Source: Mariprofundaceae bacterium
GTDB taxonomy: Bacteria; Pseudomonadota; Zetaproteobacteria; Mariprofundales; Mariprofundaceae
Assembly (NCBI GenBank): GCA_027018975.1
Contig: JALUXN010000305.1
Location: 1 to 5,809, forward strand
DNA length: 5,809 nucleotides
Reading direction: 5' to 3'
Made by a program: the position numbers and the translations under genes. A model generated the notes under the pieces. That model was given only the letters and a program-made list of their open reading frames with translations, had not been told where the DNA came from and searched no databases. Positions 1-5,712 of this stretch are shown in pieces; the stretch's first letter is position 1; each line of letters opens with the position of its first letter.

Positions 1-771
1 ACACTTCTCCTCTCCATTCTATTGATGTCGCTTTCCGCCTGTTCGGGCGATATGCCCCAGCTCTTCTGGGACAACGATGCCGGAAAGAACGAGCCGGCCT
101 ATGCCAAGCAGCATCAGGACGGTAGCAAGGCGCAGAGACGTGCGCCGTTGGATGTACCACCGGAATTGCGCGCTGACTTGGAGCTGCCGGATGAGCAGGA
201 GGTCGCCACCCAGAGTGACTCGAAACTGCTTCCCAAAGAGTACACCAAGGCCGTTGCCGGCAAGGCGGTTGCACTGGATGCACGCGCCTATCAGGCTGCG
301 CCCGGTAAACTATTCTCCGCCACCATTGATGCCATGACTGCGCTCAATCTCCCTGTCGCCTCCATCGATTCGCGCAGCGGCATCATCACCACCGACTGGG
401 TGCGCCATGGGCGGCATAACTCATCCATGCTCGGCAGCATGTTCGGTCAGAACAAAGTCACCCTCACCCGCCACCGCTTTCTGGTGCGCATCTTCCGCAT
501 GAAGAATGCCCAGGGTGTGATGGAGAGCCGCCTCGAAATCCGGGTGCTGATGCAGGCCTATATCTCGCGCCACTGGGTCAACAAAGCCAGCAAACGCAAG
601 GTTTCACTGGAGCTCTTCGATGCCATCGAGGAGCAGCTGGCGCGTATGCAGAAAGAGGCGCCGCTGACAGCGGAACCAGCACCCATCGATGCGCCGGAGC
701 AGGCACAGCCTGCGCCAACCGCCACCCCGCCAGCAGAACAAGCCCAACCCGTGCTACCTGTTGCCGATTAA
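1..771 (+). CDS. BamC/NlpB-like outer-membrane lipoprotein, 5' end missing
   Basis: The reading frame is open from the first base, so the true start lies upstream; the TTG/ATG at 22-27 falls inside the signal peptide and is not the start. The visible N-terminus is a hydrophobic stretch ending in a lipobox L-S-A-C, with the lipidated Cys encoded at 40-42. The residue after Cys is Ser, not Asp, which fits outer-membrane sorting by the Lol system. A hydrophilic linker with a PLDVPPELR segment (around residues 49-57 of the visible frame) is followed by a globular region (about 93-217) with an SIDSRSGIITTDWV strand pattern, then a Pro/Ala-rich tail of about 40 residues. The short VPPEL motif after the Cys and the later grip-like domain recall BamC, an accessory lipoprotein of the beta-barrel assembly complex. 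This is family resemblance from memory; another envelope lipoprotein is possible. The gene ends 39 bases before the hemF-like gene on the same strand. Confidence 0.6.
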   Translation, partial: TLLLSILLMSLSACSGDMPQLFWDNDAGKNEPAYAKQHQDGSKAQRRAPLDVPPELRADLELPDEQEVATQSDSKLLPKEYTKAVAGKAVALDARAYQAAPGKLFSATIDAMTALNLPVASIDSRSGIITTDWVRHGRHNSSMLGSMFGQNKVTLTRHRFLVRIFRMKNAQGVMESRLEIRVLMQAYISRHWVNKASKRKVSLELFDAIEEQLARMQKEAPLTAEPAPIDAPEQAQPAPTATPPAEQAQPVLPVAD

Positions 772-799
772 CATAGTGCACACCACCTACTCACAGACT

Positions 800-803
800 A
801 GGA
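800..803 (+). promoter_or_regulatory. Shine-Dalgarno AGGA supporting the TTG start at 811
   Basis: AGGA lies seven bases before TTG at 811. An in-frame TAG at 799-801 means no start further upstream is possible, and no in-frame ATG occurs before the conserved region, so this site decides the TTG start. Confidence 0.6.
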
Positions 804-810
804 CAAACGC

Positions 811-1863
811 TTGAGCTCGACCCGCACCACCGCGCAATCCCCCCGAGCCGCAAGCGCACTACAGCTGGTTACCACCCTGCAACAGCGTTTTGTCCGTGGA
901 CTCGAAGCGTTGGCCGACACACAAAACAGCCCGCAATCTTTTCAGCCGGTGGAGTGGCTGCGTGATGAAGGTGTACATGGCGGCGGCATTCGCTACGAGA
1001 CGGCCGATGGTGCCTTAATCGGGCGCGGCTCGGTCAATGTGTCGCAAGTCCATTACGATGATATGGCGGAGAAAAAACTCGGCTCGGCGACAGCGATTTC
1101 GACCATCATCCACCCGCTCAATCCACTGGCCGCATCGGTGCATATCCATATCAGCTGGACAGAGATGAAAAGCGGCAGCGGCTATTGGCGCATCATGGCC
1201 GATCTTAATCCTGCCAACGAGAACCCCGCGCAGAGGCAGCAATTCCTCGACGCCCTGCAGGCCGCCGCACCCGCGCAGTTCGCCGAGGCAACCGCACAGG
1301 GCGACCGCTACTTCTATATTCCGGCGTTACAACGCCACCGCGGTGTCGCCCACTTCTATCTCGAACAGTTTCACAGCGATGATCCGCAGGCCGATTTTAC
1401 CCTCGCCGAACAGGTCGGCCAGAGCGCCATCGATACCTACATCGACCTCTTCCGCCAGACACTGGTCGCCGACCAGCCCATCACCGAAGCCGCCCGCACC
1501 GCCCAGCTCGCCTACCACACACTCTACTTTTTCCAGGTTTTAACACTCGATCGCGGCACCACCACCGGCCTGCTGGTGCACGACCAGAACGACATCGGCA
1601 TCATGGGCTCGCTGCCCGCCCGCATCGACCGCGATCTGCTGCAATCCTGGCTGGCGCAGATGCAACCGCCGCAAGATCAACTCCTGCAAGCGCTGATCGA
1701 CACGCTACCGGCCGCATCACCGGTCACCATCGACGAACCAATCAAAGCCAAACTCGCCGCCACCGTCCGCCGCCACTACGCCGACCACCCCGAAGCGATC
1801 CAGATGCAAGCCAGCGGCCACGTCACACCCAACACCGTGGAAAACCACAGCACGCCCTGCTGA
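811..1863 (+). CDS. hemF: Divergent oxygen-dependent coproporphyrinogen III oxidase (HemF family)
   Basis: HemF converts coproporphyrinogen III to protoporphyrinogen IX by oxidative decarboxylation with O2, in the cytoplasm, late in haem synthesis. The 350-residue product aligns by eye with HemF in order: a GRGSVNVSQVHY block (71-82, compare the GVNFSHVHG region), IIHPLNP (99-105), H111 at the place of the catalytic PT-x-H histidine, ADLNP (130-134, compare FDLTP with its active-site Asp), DRYFYI and the RG at 177-178 (compare EYFYL...QRGIGG), and TLDRGTTTGL (245-254, compare VWDRGT-x-FGL). The family motif GRYVEFNL is not preserved, and the positions of the E. coli histidines 145 and 175 are not His here. 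A C-terminal extension of about 70 residues follows the last shared block. The start is TTG with AGGA seven bases upstream. The family is fairly clear; activity is less certain because of the divergence. Confidence 0.75.
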   Translation: MSSTRTTAQSPRAASALQLVTTLQQRFVRGLEALADTQNSPQSFQPVEWLRDEGVHGGGIRYETADGALIGRGSVNVSQVHYDDMAEKKLGSATAISTIIHPLNPLAASVHIHISWTEMKSGSGYWRIMADLNPANENPAQRQQFLDALQAAAPAQFAEATAQGDRYFYIPALQRHRGVAHFYLEQFHSDDPQADFTLAEQVGQSAIDTYIDLFRQTLVADQPITEAARTAQLAYHTLYFFQVLTLDRGTTTGLLVHDQNDIGIMGSLPARIDRDLLQSWLAQMQPPQDQLLQALIDTLPAASPVTIDEPIKAKLAATVRRHYADHPEAIQMQASGHVTPNTVENHSTPC

Positions 1864-1890
1864 AACAACAGTGTGCTGCTGCCATGAGCA

Positions 1891-1933
1891 TGTTCAACGC
1901 CGCTAGCAGGCAAAACGTGGGATGCGCTGAACA
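1891..1933. repeat. Imperfect inverted repeat downstream of hemF-like gene
   Basis: Arms 1891-1900 (TGTTCAACGC) and 1924-1933 (GCGCTGAACA) are complementary at nine of ten positions, with a 23-base loop. There is no following T-tract, so it is not a convincing intrinsic terminator. It begins 28 bases after the hemF-like stop codon and could stabilise the 3' end of the mRNA or be chance. Confidence 0.35.
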
Positions 1934-1975
1934 GCGACTCAGCTCGCGTTGCAAACACCCAACTCTTGAGATTTA

Positions 1976-2001
1976 CTCTGTGTAACTCTGTGCCCTCTGT
2001 G
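1976..2001. repeat. Three CTCTGTG units (short dispersed-repeat motif)
   Basis: CTCTGTG occurs at 1976-1982, 1986-1992 and 1995-2001, followed by GTTTTACC. The 10- and 9-base periods are clear. Similar CTCTGTG-type strings are, as I recall, found scattered in intergenic DNA of many bacteria, so this is probably a copy of a dispersed element rather than a local promoter. No function can be assigned. Confidence 0.5.
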
Positions 2002-2068
2002 GTTTTACCCCAATAATAATCCTGCTTGCCAGTTAGGTAGCATTGCGTTATTCCGCACCCTCTTCACC

Positions 2069-2223
2069 GTTCATTCCCGCGCAGGCGGGAATCTATTGGC
2101 TGCAGGGGAGGTGGTGAGAAGCAGCAGGGAATGACTATCTTGTCAGTAGAAAATGCGGATGGGGTGGCGTTTGCATGGAGATGATTTGGTGCATGGATGG
2201 ATTCCCACCTGCGCGGGATGACC
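2069..2223. repeat. dRS3-like palindromic repeat cluster (MITE-like)
   Basis: The cluster holds a left unit (2070-2093, TCATTCCC...GGGAATC) and an inverted right unit (2200-2223, GATTCCC...GGGATGACC), which are near reverse complements across about 106 bases. A further half-unit GGGAATGAC lies between them at 2127-2135. The ATTCCC-N8-GGGAAT format is that of the Neisseria dRS3 repeat, and related units occur between genes in many proteobacteria. Both long units are imperfect copies of one sequence in opposite orientation, so the block may have moved or amplified as one non-autonomous element. No coding capacity is supported; the minus-strand frame across it translates the repeat itself. Confidence 0.7.
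2073..2092. repeat. Perfect ATTCCC-N8-GGGAAT palindromic unit
   Basis: This 20-base unit has ATTCCC and GGGAAT arms around GCGCAGGC; further pairing is possible inside the N8 (CGC with GCG offset). It matches the dRS3 consensus exactly. In Neisseria such sites are targets for insertion of filamentous phage; no phage sequence is seen beside it here. Confidence 0.7.
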
Positions 2224-2235
2224 GTTAAAGCGATT

Positions 2236-2352
2236 GCACTAGTAGTTTGTTTCGTTAATATATTTACAAATATATTGCAAAAATGTGTATTATTTTCATG
2301 CTGTTGCTTCAATATGGGTGTGTAGTAAATTAATGAAATGAACTACTAGTTC
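2236..2352. promoter_or_regulatory. Pair of related palindromes flanking the FIST promoter region (possible operators or terminal inverted repeats)
   Basis: Positions 2340-2352 form a perfect palindrome GAACTA-C-TAGTTC. Positions 2236-2248 (GCACTAGTAGTTT) are a two-mismatch version of its inverse. Taken over 23 bases (2236-2258 against 2330-2352) the arms agree at 19 positions, including ten in a row (ACTAGTAGTT). The centres, 2242 and 2346, are 104 bases apart, close to ten turns of DNA. The right copy ends nine bases before the FIST start codon. They could be paired operators able to loop across the promoter, or the ends of a short mobile element of about 117 bases. Confidence 0.45.
2257..2293 (+). 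promoter_or_regulatory. AT-rich promoter-like island with a 9+9 palindrome
   Basis: In otherwise GC-rich DNA, 2257-2296 is strongly AT-rich. AATATATTT (2257-2265) and AAATATATT (2268-2276) form a perfect inverted repeat with a two-base spacer. A TTTACA (2263-2268) inside it resembles a -35 box, and TATTAT (2288-2293) resembles a -10 box, but the 19-base spacing is longer than the usual 17. This is the most promoter-like segment before the FIST-kinase operon. A regulator binding the palindrome would cover the -35 box. Confidence 0.4.
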
Positions 2353-2361
2353 AGGCGGTTG

Positions 2362-3558
2362 ATGCGTGGATGTAAAATGCGTAACGTTCCACGAATGATC
2401 AAAGTTAGATCGTTTACACATGTTCTGGATCGTGGCTGGTCGGTTGATCCGCTGCCGGCGATGGATGGCGACCATACGCTGCTATTGCTCTTCGGCGGTG
2501 CGGCCTATCGGCAGCATCCGGAGGTGCTGGAATCGCTGAGTCGGGCGTTTCCGCAGGCAGTGAAGATCGGCTGCTCCAGTGCCGGTGAGATTGACGGTGA
2601 TACGATTCATGACGATTCGCTGGTGGTCACCGTGCTGCAGTTCTCCGAAACCACATTGCGACTGGCTACCACGCCGATCGATGCGACGCATTCGCAAGCG
2701 GCGGGTGAGGCGTTGGCGGCGCAGTTGTTGGATTCACAAGACGGTGCATTGCGCGCCGTCTTTTTGTTGAGCGATGGCTTGCAGGTCAACGGCACGGCGC
2801 TGGTGGCAGGGTTGAGCGAACAGCTGGGCGCAGATGTGATGGTCACCGGCGGCTTGGCGGGCGATGGCGACCGCTTTGCACAGAGCTGGATATGGTGTGG
2901 CGATAGCGTGGAGAGCGGCCGGGCGGTGGCGGTCGGGCTGTATGGCGATGCGTTGATCTGTGCGCACGGCTCCTATGGCGGCTGGCGGGCGTTCGGGCCG
3001 GAGCGGCGGATCACGCGCGCCCAAGGCAATGTGCTCTACACGCTGGATGATCAGCCGGCGCTTGATCTCTATCAACGTTATCTGGGTGAGTATGCGGCCG
3101 ATCTGCCCGCTTCGGGGCTGCTCTTTCCGTTGGCGATTCGCAGCGAGCAGGGAGATGAGCAGGTGGTGCGCACCATTCTCGCTATCGATGAGGAGGCGCG
3201 CTCGATCACCTTTGCCGGCACCATGCCGGAGGGGGATTACGCCCAGCTGATGTCGGCCAGTTTTGATCAGCTGATCGACGGCGCCAACCGCGCGGCGCAG
3301 CAGCTGTTGACAACGATGCGGGCGAGTACGCAGGCGGGTGTGTTGATCGCCATCAGCTGTGTCGGGCGGCGACTGCTGCTCGGTGAACGCGCCGAGGAGG
3401 AGCTGGAGGCGGTGTTGGAAGCGATGCAGGAGACAACGCGAAAGACGCAACCGCTGGTCGGCTTCTACTCCTATGGTGAGATCTCGCCCGATATTCGCGA
3501 GGTGGGTTGTTCGTTGAAAAACCAGACCATGACACTGACCTGGTTGTCGGAGCGATAA
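2362..3558 (+). CDS. FIST-domain (FIST_N + FIST_C) signal-sensing protein
   Basis: FIST proteins are cytoplasmic sensory proteins thought to bind small ligands, possibly amino acids, and are often encoded beside signalling genes. This 398-residue protein shows the FIST_N pattern with GCSSAGEI (70-77), LLSDGLQVNG (135-144) and GGLAGDGDRF (163-172). FIST_C begins near FGPERRITRAQGNVLY (211-226), with PALDLYQRYLGE (232-243), GVLIAISCVGRR (326-337) and GFYSYGEISP (367-376). Its length is normal for the family. There is no signal peptide or membrane segment. I chose ATG 2362, preceded by AGG at 2353-2355; TTG 2359 would add one residue, and ATG 2377 with GGA at 2368-2370 is a real alternative. The stop overlaps the start of the kinase gene by one base, so the two proteins are probably made together and FIST probably feeds the kinase. 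The ligand is unknown. Confidence 0.9.
   Translation: MRGCKMRNVPRMIKVRSFTHVLDRGWSVDPLPAMDGDHTLLLLFGGAAYRQHPEVLESLSRAFPQAVKIGCSSAGEIDGDTIHDDSLVVTVLQFSETTLRLATTPIDATHSQAAGEALAAQLLDSQDGALRAVFLLSDGLQVNGTALVAGLSEQLGADVMVTGGLAGDGDRFAQSWIWCGDSVESGRAVAVGLYGDALICAHGSYGGWRAFGPERRITRAQGNVLYTLDDQPALDLYQRYLGEYAADLPASGLLFPLAIRSEQGDEQVVRTILAIDEEARSITFAGTMPEGDYAQLMSASFDQLIDGANRAAQQLLTTMRASTQAGVLIAISCVGRRLLLGERAEEELEAVLEAMQETTRKTQPLVGFYSYGEISPDIREVGCSLKNQTMTLTWLSER
3549..3552 (+). promoter_or_regulatory. Shine-Dalgarno GGAG within the FIST gene, setting the kinase start
   Basis: GGAG sits five bases before ATG 3558, inside the last codons of the FIST gene. The TAATG overlap plus this site argue for ATG 3558 over the in-frame TTG at 3507, which would add 17 residues that overlap the FIST coding sequence. 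Confidence 0.65.
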
Positions 3559-5294
3559 TGCATTCGATGTTGCGCAGACAGCTGAAGAAGGCCGGCTTCT
3601 CGGAGGGTGAGATCGCACGCGATGTGCGCCTGCAGAAGCTCTGTGCGCGCATGGAGAGCGCCTATGCCGAGTGGGATCGAGATCGTGAACTGCTGGAGCG
3701 CTCGCTGATGCTCGCATCCGATGAGATGCGTGAACTGTATGACACCTTGCGGGAGGAGGCCTCCGAGGCGAAGCGGTTGGCGGATGAGCGCAACAGCATG
3801 TTGTCGAAGGCGATGGATGGCGCCAATGAGTCCATTGTGATCACCGATCCGAAAGGGAAGATCGAGTATGTGAACAGCGCATTTACACGCATCACCGGAT
3901 TTAGCGCCGCTGAGGCGCTGGGCGAGACGACCCACATGTTCGAGAGCGATGATGCGCCGCGTGAGGTGTATGCCAAACTGTGGCAGACAATTCTGGCCGG
4001 CCGCCCTTGGCATGGGTCGATCATCGGCCGGCGTAAGGATGGCTCCACCTATCCGTCAATGCTGTCGATCACACCGATTGTGGATGACGATGGAACAATC
4101 ACCCACTTTGTCGGCATCCAGCAGGATATGAGCGATTACCGGGAGCTGGAGCTGCAGTTCCAGCAGGCGCAGAAGATGGAGGCAATCGGCACGCTGGTCG
4201 GCGGTATTGCCCACGATTTCAACAACATGCTTGCCGGCATTTCCGGGCAGATGTACATGGCTAAGAAGCGGCTGGAGAAGCAGCGGGTCACTGAAGCAAT
4301 TGAGAAGATTGAAGCCGTTGAGACATTGACCCAGCGGGCGGCATCCATGATTGCGCAGCTGCTCGCTTTCGCCCGCAAAGGGGTGGTGCAGATGCATGTG
4401 CTCTCCATCACCTCGTTTGTGAAAGAGTCGCTGAAGCTGGCGATGGTCAGTGTGCCGGAGAACATCAAGGTGAACTACGACATCACCCACGACGACCTGA
4501 TGATCACCGGCGATGTCACCCAACTGCAGCAGATTCTGATGAATCTACTCAACAATGCGCGTGATGCGTTGAAGGGAGCGGATGACCCGCGTATCGCACT
4601 GAAGCTGGAGGCGTATCAGCCCGATGCGGAGTTTCGTCTGCGCCATCCCGAGGTCGATGCAGCGGCGCATCTGAGCATCTCCGACAACGGTTGCGGGATT
4701 GCCGCCGCCGATCTGGAGCAGATTTTCGACCCCTTCTTCACCACCAAGGAGGTCGGTCAAGGTACGGGGCTCGGCCTGTCGATGGTCTATGGCGCCATGC
4801 AGAGTCATCATGGTGCGATTGAGGTGGAGAGCAAGCCGGGCGAGGGCACCACCTTCCATCTCTATTTTCCGCTGACCGAAACAATCGAGGAGTATCTTGA
4901 AGGGGGTGAGGCGCAGAGCGATAGACAAGCTGGCGGCACGATCCTGCTGGCCGACGACGAGGCGCTGGTGCGGCGTACAACCGCCGAGGTGCTGGAGTCG
5001 ATGGGCTATCGGGTGATCACAGCGGTCGATGGTGTGGAGGCGGTGACGCGCTTTGTGGCGGCGCAGGATGCGATCGATCTGGTGATTCTCGATATGGTAA
5101 TGCCCAACTGCGGCGGCTTTCAGGCGGCGCGGCAGATTCGCACACACCACGCCACCGTGCCGGTCATCTTTATCACCGGCTACGATAAGGCGCAGCTGCA
5201 TGAGCAGGGCGTGGTACTGGAGAATAGTCAGATCTTGAGCAAGCCGGTCAATTTCGAGCGCCTGAACCGGATGATCCAGAAAGTCATCAGCTGA
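3558..5294 (+). CDS. Soluble hybrid sensor histidine kinase (coiled coil-PAS-HisKA-HATPase-REC)
   Basis: This 578-residue protein autophosphorylates on His and can pass the phosphate to its own receiver. In order: a charged helical N-terminus with likely coiled coil (about 1-85), one PAS/PAC domain (about 84-197, YVNSAFTRITGFS, then RRKDGSTYP and FVGIQQDMSDY), a HisKA dimerisation helix with H219 in GGIAHDFNN, and a HATPase domain with N box NLLNNARDA (329-337), G1 DNGCGI (376-381), F box DPFFTTK (391-397) and G2 GTGLGLS (402-408). The receiver (about 460-576) has acidic D466/D467, phosphoacceptor D512 in LDMVMP, T540 and K562. All catalytic residues are present. There is no membrane segment, so it senses inside the cell. 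The protein ends with the receiver, with no output or HPt domain. It follows the FIST gene with a one-base overlap, so FIST is the likely input partner. The target is not visible here. Confidence 0.93.
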   Translation: MHSMLRRQLKKAGFSEGEIARDVRLQKLCARMESAYAEWDRDRELLERSLMLASDEMRELYDTLREEASEAKRLADERNSMLSKAMDGANESIVITDPKGKIEYVNSAFTRITGFSAAEALGETTHMFESDDAPREVYAKLWQTILAGRPWHGSIIGRRKDGSTYPSMLSITPIVDDDGTITHFVGIQQDMSDYRELELQFQQAQKMEAIGTLVGGIAHDFNNMLAGISGQMYMAKKRLEKQRVTEAIEKIEAVETLTQRAASMIAQLLAFARKGVVQMHVLSITSFVKESLKLAMVSVPENIKVNYDITHDDLMITGDVTQLQQILMNLLNNARDALKGADDPRIALKLEAYQPDAEFRLRHPEVDAAAHLSISDNGCGIAAADLEQIFDPFFTTKEVGQGTGLGLSMVYGAMQSHHGAIEVESKPGEGTTFHLYFPLTETIEEYLEGGEAQSDRQAGGTILLADDEALVRRTTAEVLESMGYRVITAVDGVEAVTRFVAAQDAIDLVILDMVMPNCGGFQAARQIRTHHATVPVIFITGYDKAQLHEQGVVLENSQILSKPVNFERLNRMIQKVIS

Positions 5295-5298
5295 TAGG

Positions 5299-5316
5299 CT
5301 GCACGAAGCCGTGCAG
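5299..5316. terminator. Hairpin between convergent genes, weak terminator candidate
   Basis: CTGCACG and CGTGCAG form a perfect 7-bp stem with a 4-base loop AAGC. It lies five bases after the kinase stop and nine bases beyond the stop of the convergent minus-strand gene. It may end transcription from both sides, but neither side has a T-tract (ATTCAAG and CCTATC follow), so intrinsic termination would be weak. Confidence 0.45.
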
Positions 5317-5324
5317 ATTCAAGA

Positions 5325-5615
5325 CTATACGGAGCGCAGCTGGCTGCGATGTAACGGCCGATCGTAATCATCGCGGAAGGCGTGGGTTTGCATCTGGCGA
5401 TGCGCATCGTACCGGCCTGTCGGCTGCTGTGGTGACACAATCGGATGCATCGCGGAGAAACATGCACTGGCGAGCGAATCACAGTCCGTCACCCCTGCAG
5501 GTTCATGGGGAGAGAGAGGAGCATCGGCGCGGCGTGCCGCCAGCAACGAGAGGGTCTGCTCATGACGCTCTCTGCCCGCCATCATTCGCTGTTTCAAACG
5601 TGTGAAGAGATTCAT
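5325..5615 (-). CDS. Small uncharacterised protein, 96 residues
   Basis: I do not recognise the family. The start ATG (5613-5615) has an ideal AAGGAG six bases upstream, and the upstream DNA has a CRP-type site and a -10-like box, so this is likely a real gene even though the frame stays open further upstream to 5723. The product begins MNLFTRLKQRMMAGRERHEQ, a positively charged, probably amphipathic helix. The middle has Cys in TDCDSLASACFS, and the C-terminal part is rich in Arg, His, Gln and Asp (RYDAHRQMQTHAFRDDYDR) without clear fold signs. There is no signal peptide or membrane segment. It converges on the kinase gene, with 30 bases between stops. Low hydrophobicity and skewed composition leave some doubt that the whole frame is a folded protein. 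Confidence 0.55.
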   Translation of the reverse strand: MNLFTRLKQRMMAGRERHEQTLSLLAARRADAPLSPHEPAGVTDCDSLASACFSAMHPIVSPQQPTGRYDAHRQMQTHAFRDDYDRPLHRSQLRSV

Positions 5616-5621
5616 ATCCCG

Positions 5622-5627
5622 CTCCTT
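5622..5627 (-). promoter_or_regulatory. Strong Shine-Dalgarno AAGGAG for the small minus-strand gene
   Basis: AAGGAG (minus strand) lies six bases before ATG at 5615. It selects this start over the longer in-frame starts up to 5723, whose upstream context has no comparable site. Confidence 0.7.
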
Positions 5628-5638
5628 GCCAAAAGATT

Positions 5639-5652
5639 GCCGCCTTCGCGGC
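5639..5652 (-). promoter_or_regulatory. Leader hairpin GCCGC-GAAG-GCGGC before the small gene
   Basis: On the minus strand a 5-bp GC stem with a GAAG loop is followed by AATCTTTT and then the Shine-Dalgarno. It would lie near the 5' end of the leader mRNA if transcription starts near 5655. It could be a weak attenuator or a 5'-end stabilising hairpin. The short T-run makes termination possible but unproven. Confidence 0.3.
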
Positions 5653-5661
5653 GTGGAGCGA

Positions 5662-5667
5662 AATGTA
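5662..5667 (-). promoter_or_regulatory. Candidate -10 box TACATT of the small gene
   Basis: TACATT (minus strand, 5667 to 5662) matches four of six TATAAT positions and would place the transcription start near 5655. The centre of the CRP-type site (5695.5) is then about 41 bases upstream, the class II CRP position. Weak in itself; the spacing is what supports it. Confidence 0.35.
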
Positions 5668-5687
5668 TGAGCGCGGCAGCGCGCAGA

Positions 5688-5703
5688 TGTGAGGATCATC
5701 ACA
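5688..5703. promoter_or_regulatory. CRP/FNR-family binding site TGTGA-N6-TCACA
   Basis: TGTGA (5688-5692), GGATCA, TCACA (5699-5703) is a perfect match to the symmetric CRP core. It lies 73 bases upstream of the small minus-strand start codon and would activate that gene with class II geometry. It also lies ten bases before the ATG at 5713 on the plus strand, where binding would more likely repress. A paralogous CRP-family regulator could use the same core. Confidence 0.65.
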
Positions 5704-5712
5704 ATATTGAGC

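Noticed and set aside
2064..2312. Minus-strand frame of 82 residues across the intergenic region
   Set aside because: It translates the dRS3-like repeats (VIPRRWES and DSRLRGN strings are typical artefacts of this repeat) and has no good ribosome binding site.
2236..2352. ACTAGT-containing palindromes as Trp repressor operators
   Set aside because: Only one half-site resembles the trp operator GNACTAGT core; the second half does not follow, so TrpR binding is not supported.
1864..2358. Search for tRNA, small RNA gene or CRISPR array in the intergenic region
   Set aside because: No cloverleaf, no regularly spaced direct repeats with unique spacers and no strong terminator were visible; the structure seen is explained by the listed repeats.
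3507..3557. TTG start giving the kinase 17 extra N-terminal residues
   Set aside because: These codons lie in the FIST gene in another frame; ATG 3558 has GGAG at five bases and the usual stop-start overlap.
2734..3717. Minus-strand frame of 327 residues
   Set aside because: It lies opposite the FIST and kinase genes, has Arg/His/Gln-rich composition typical of an antisense shadow, and shows no recognisable domain.
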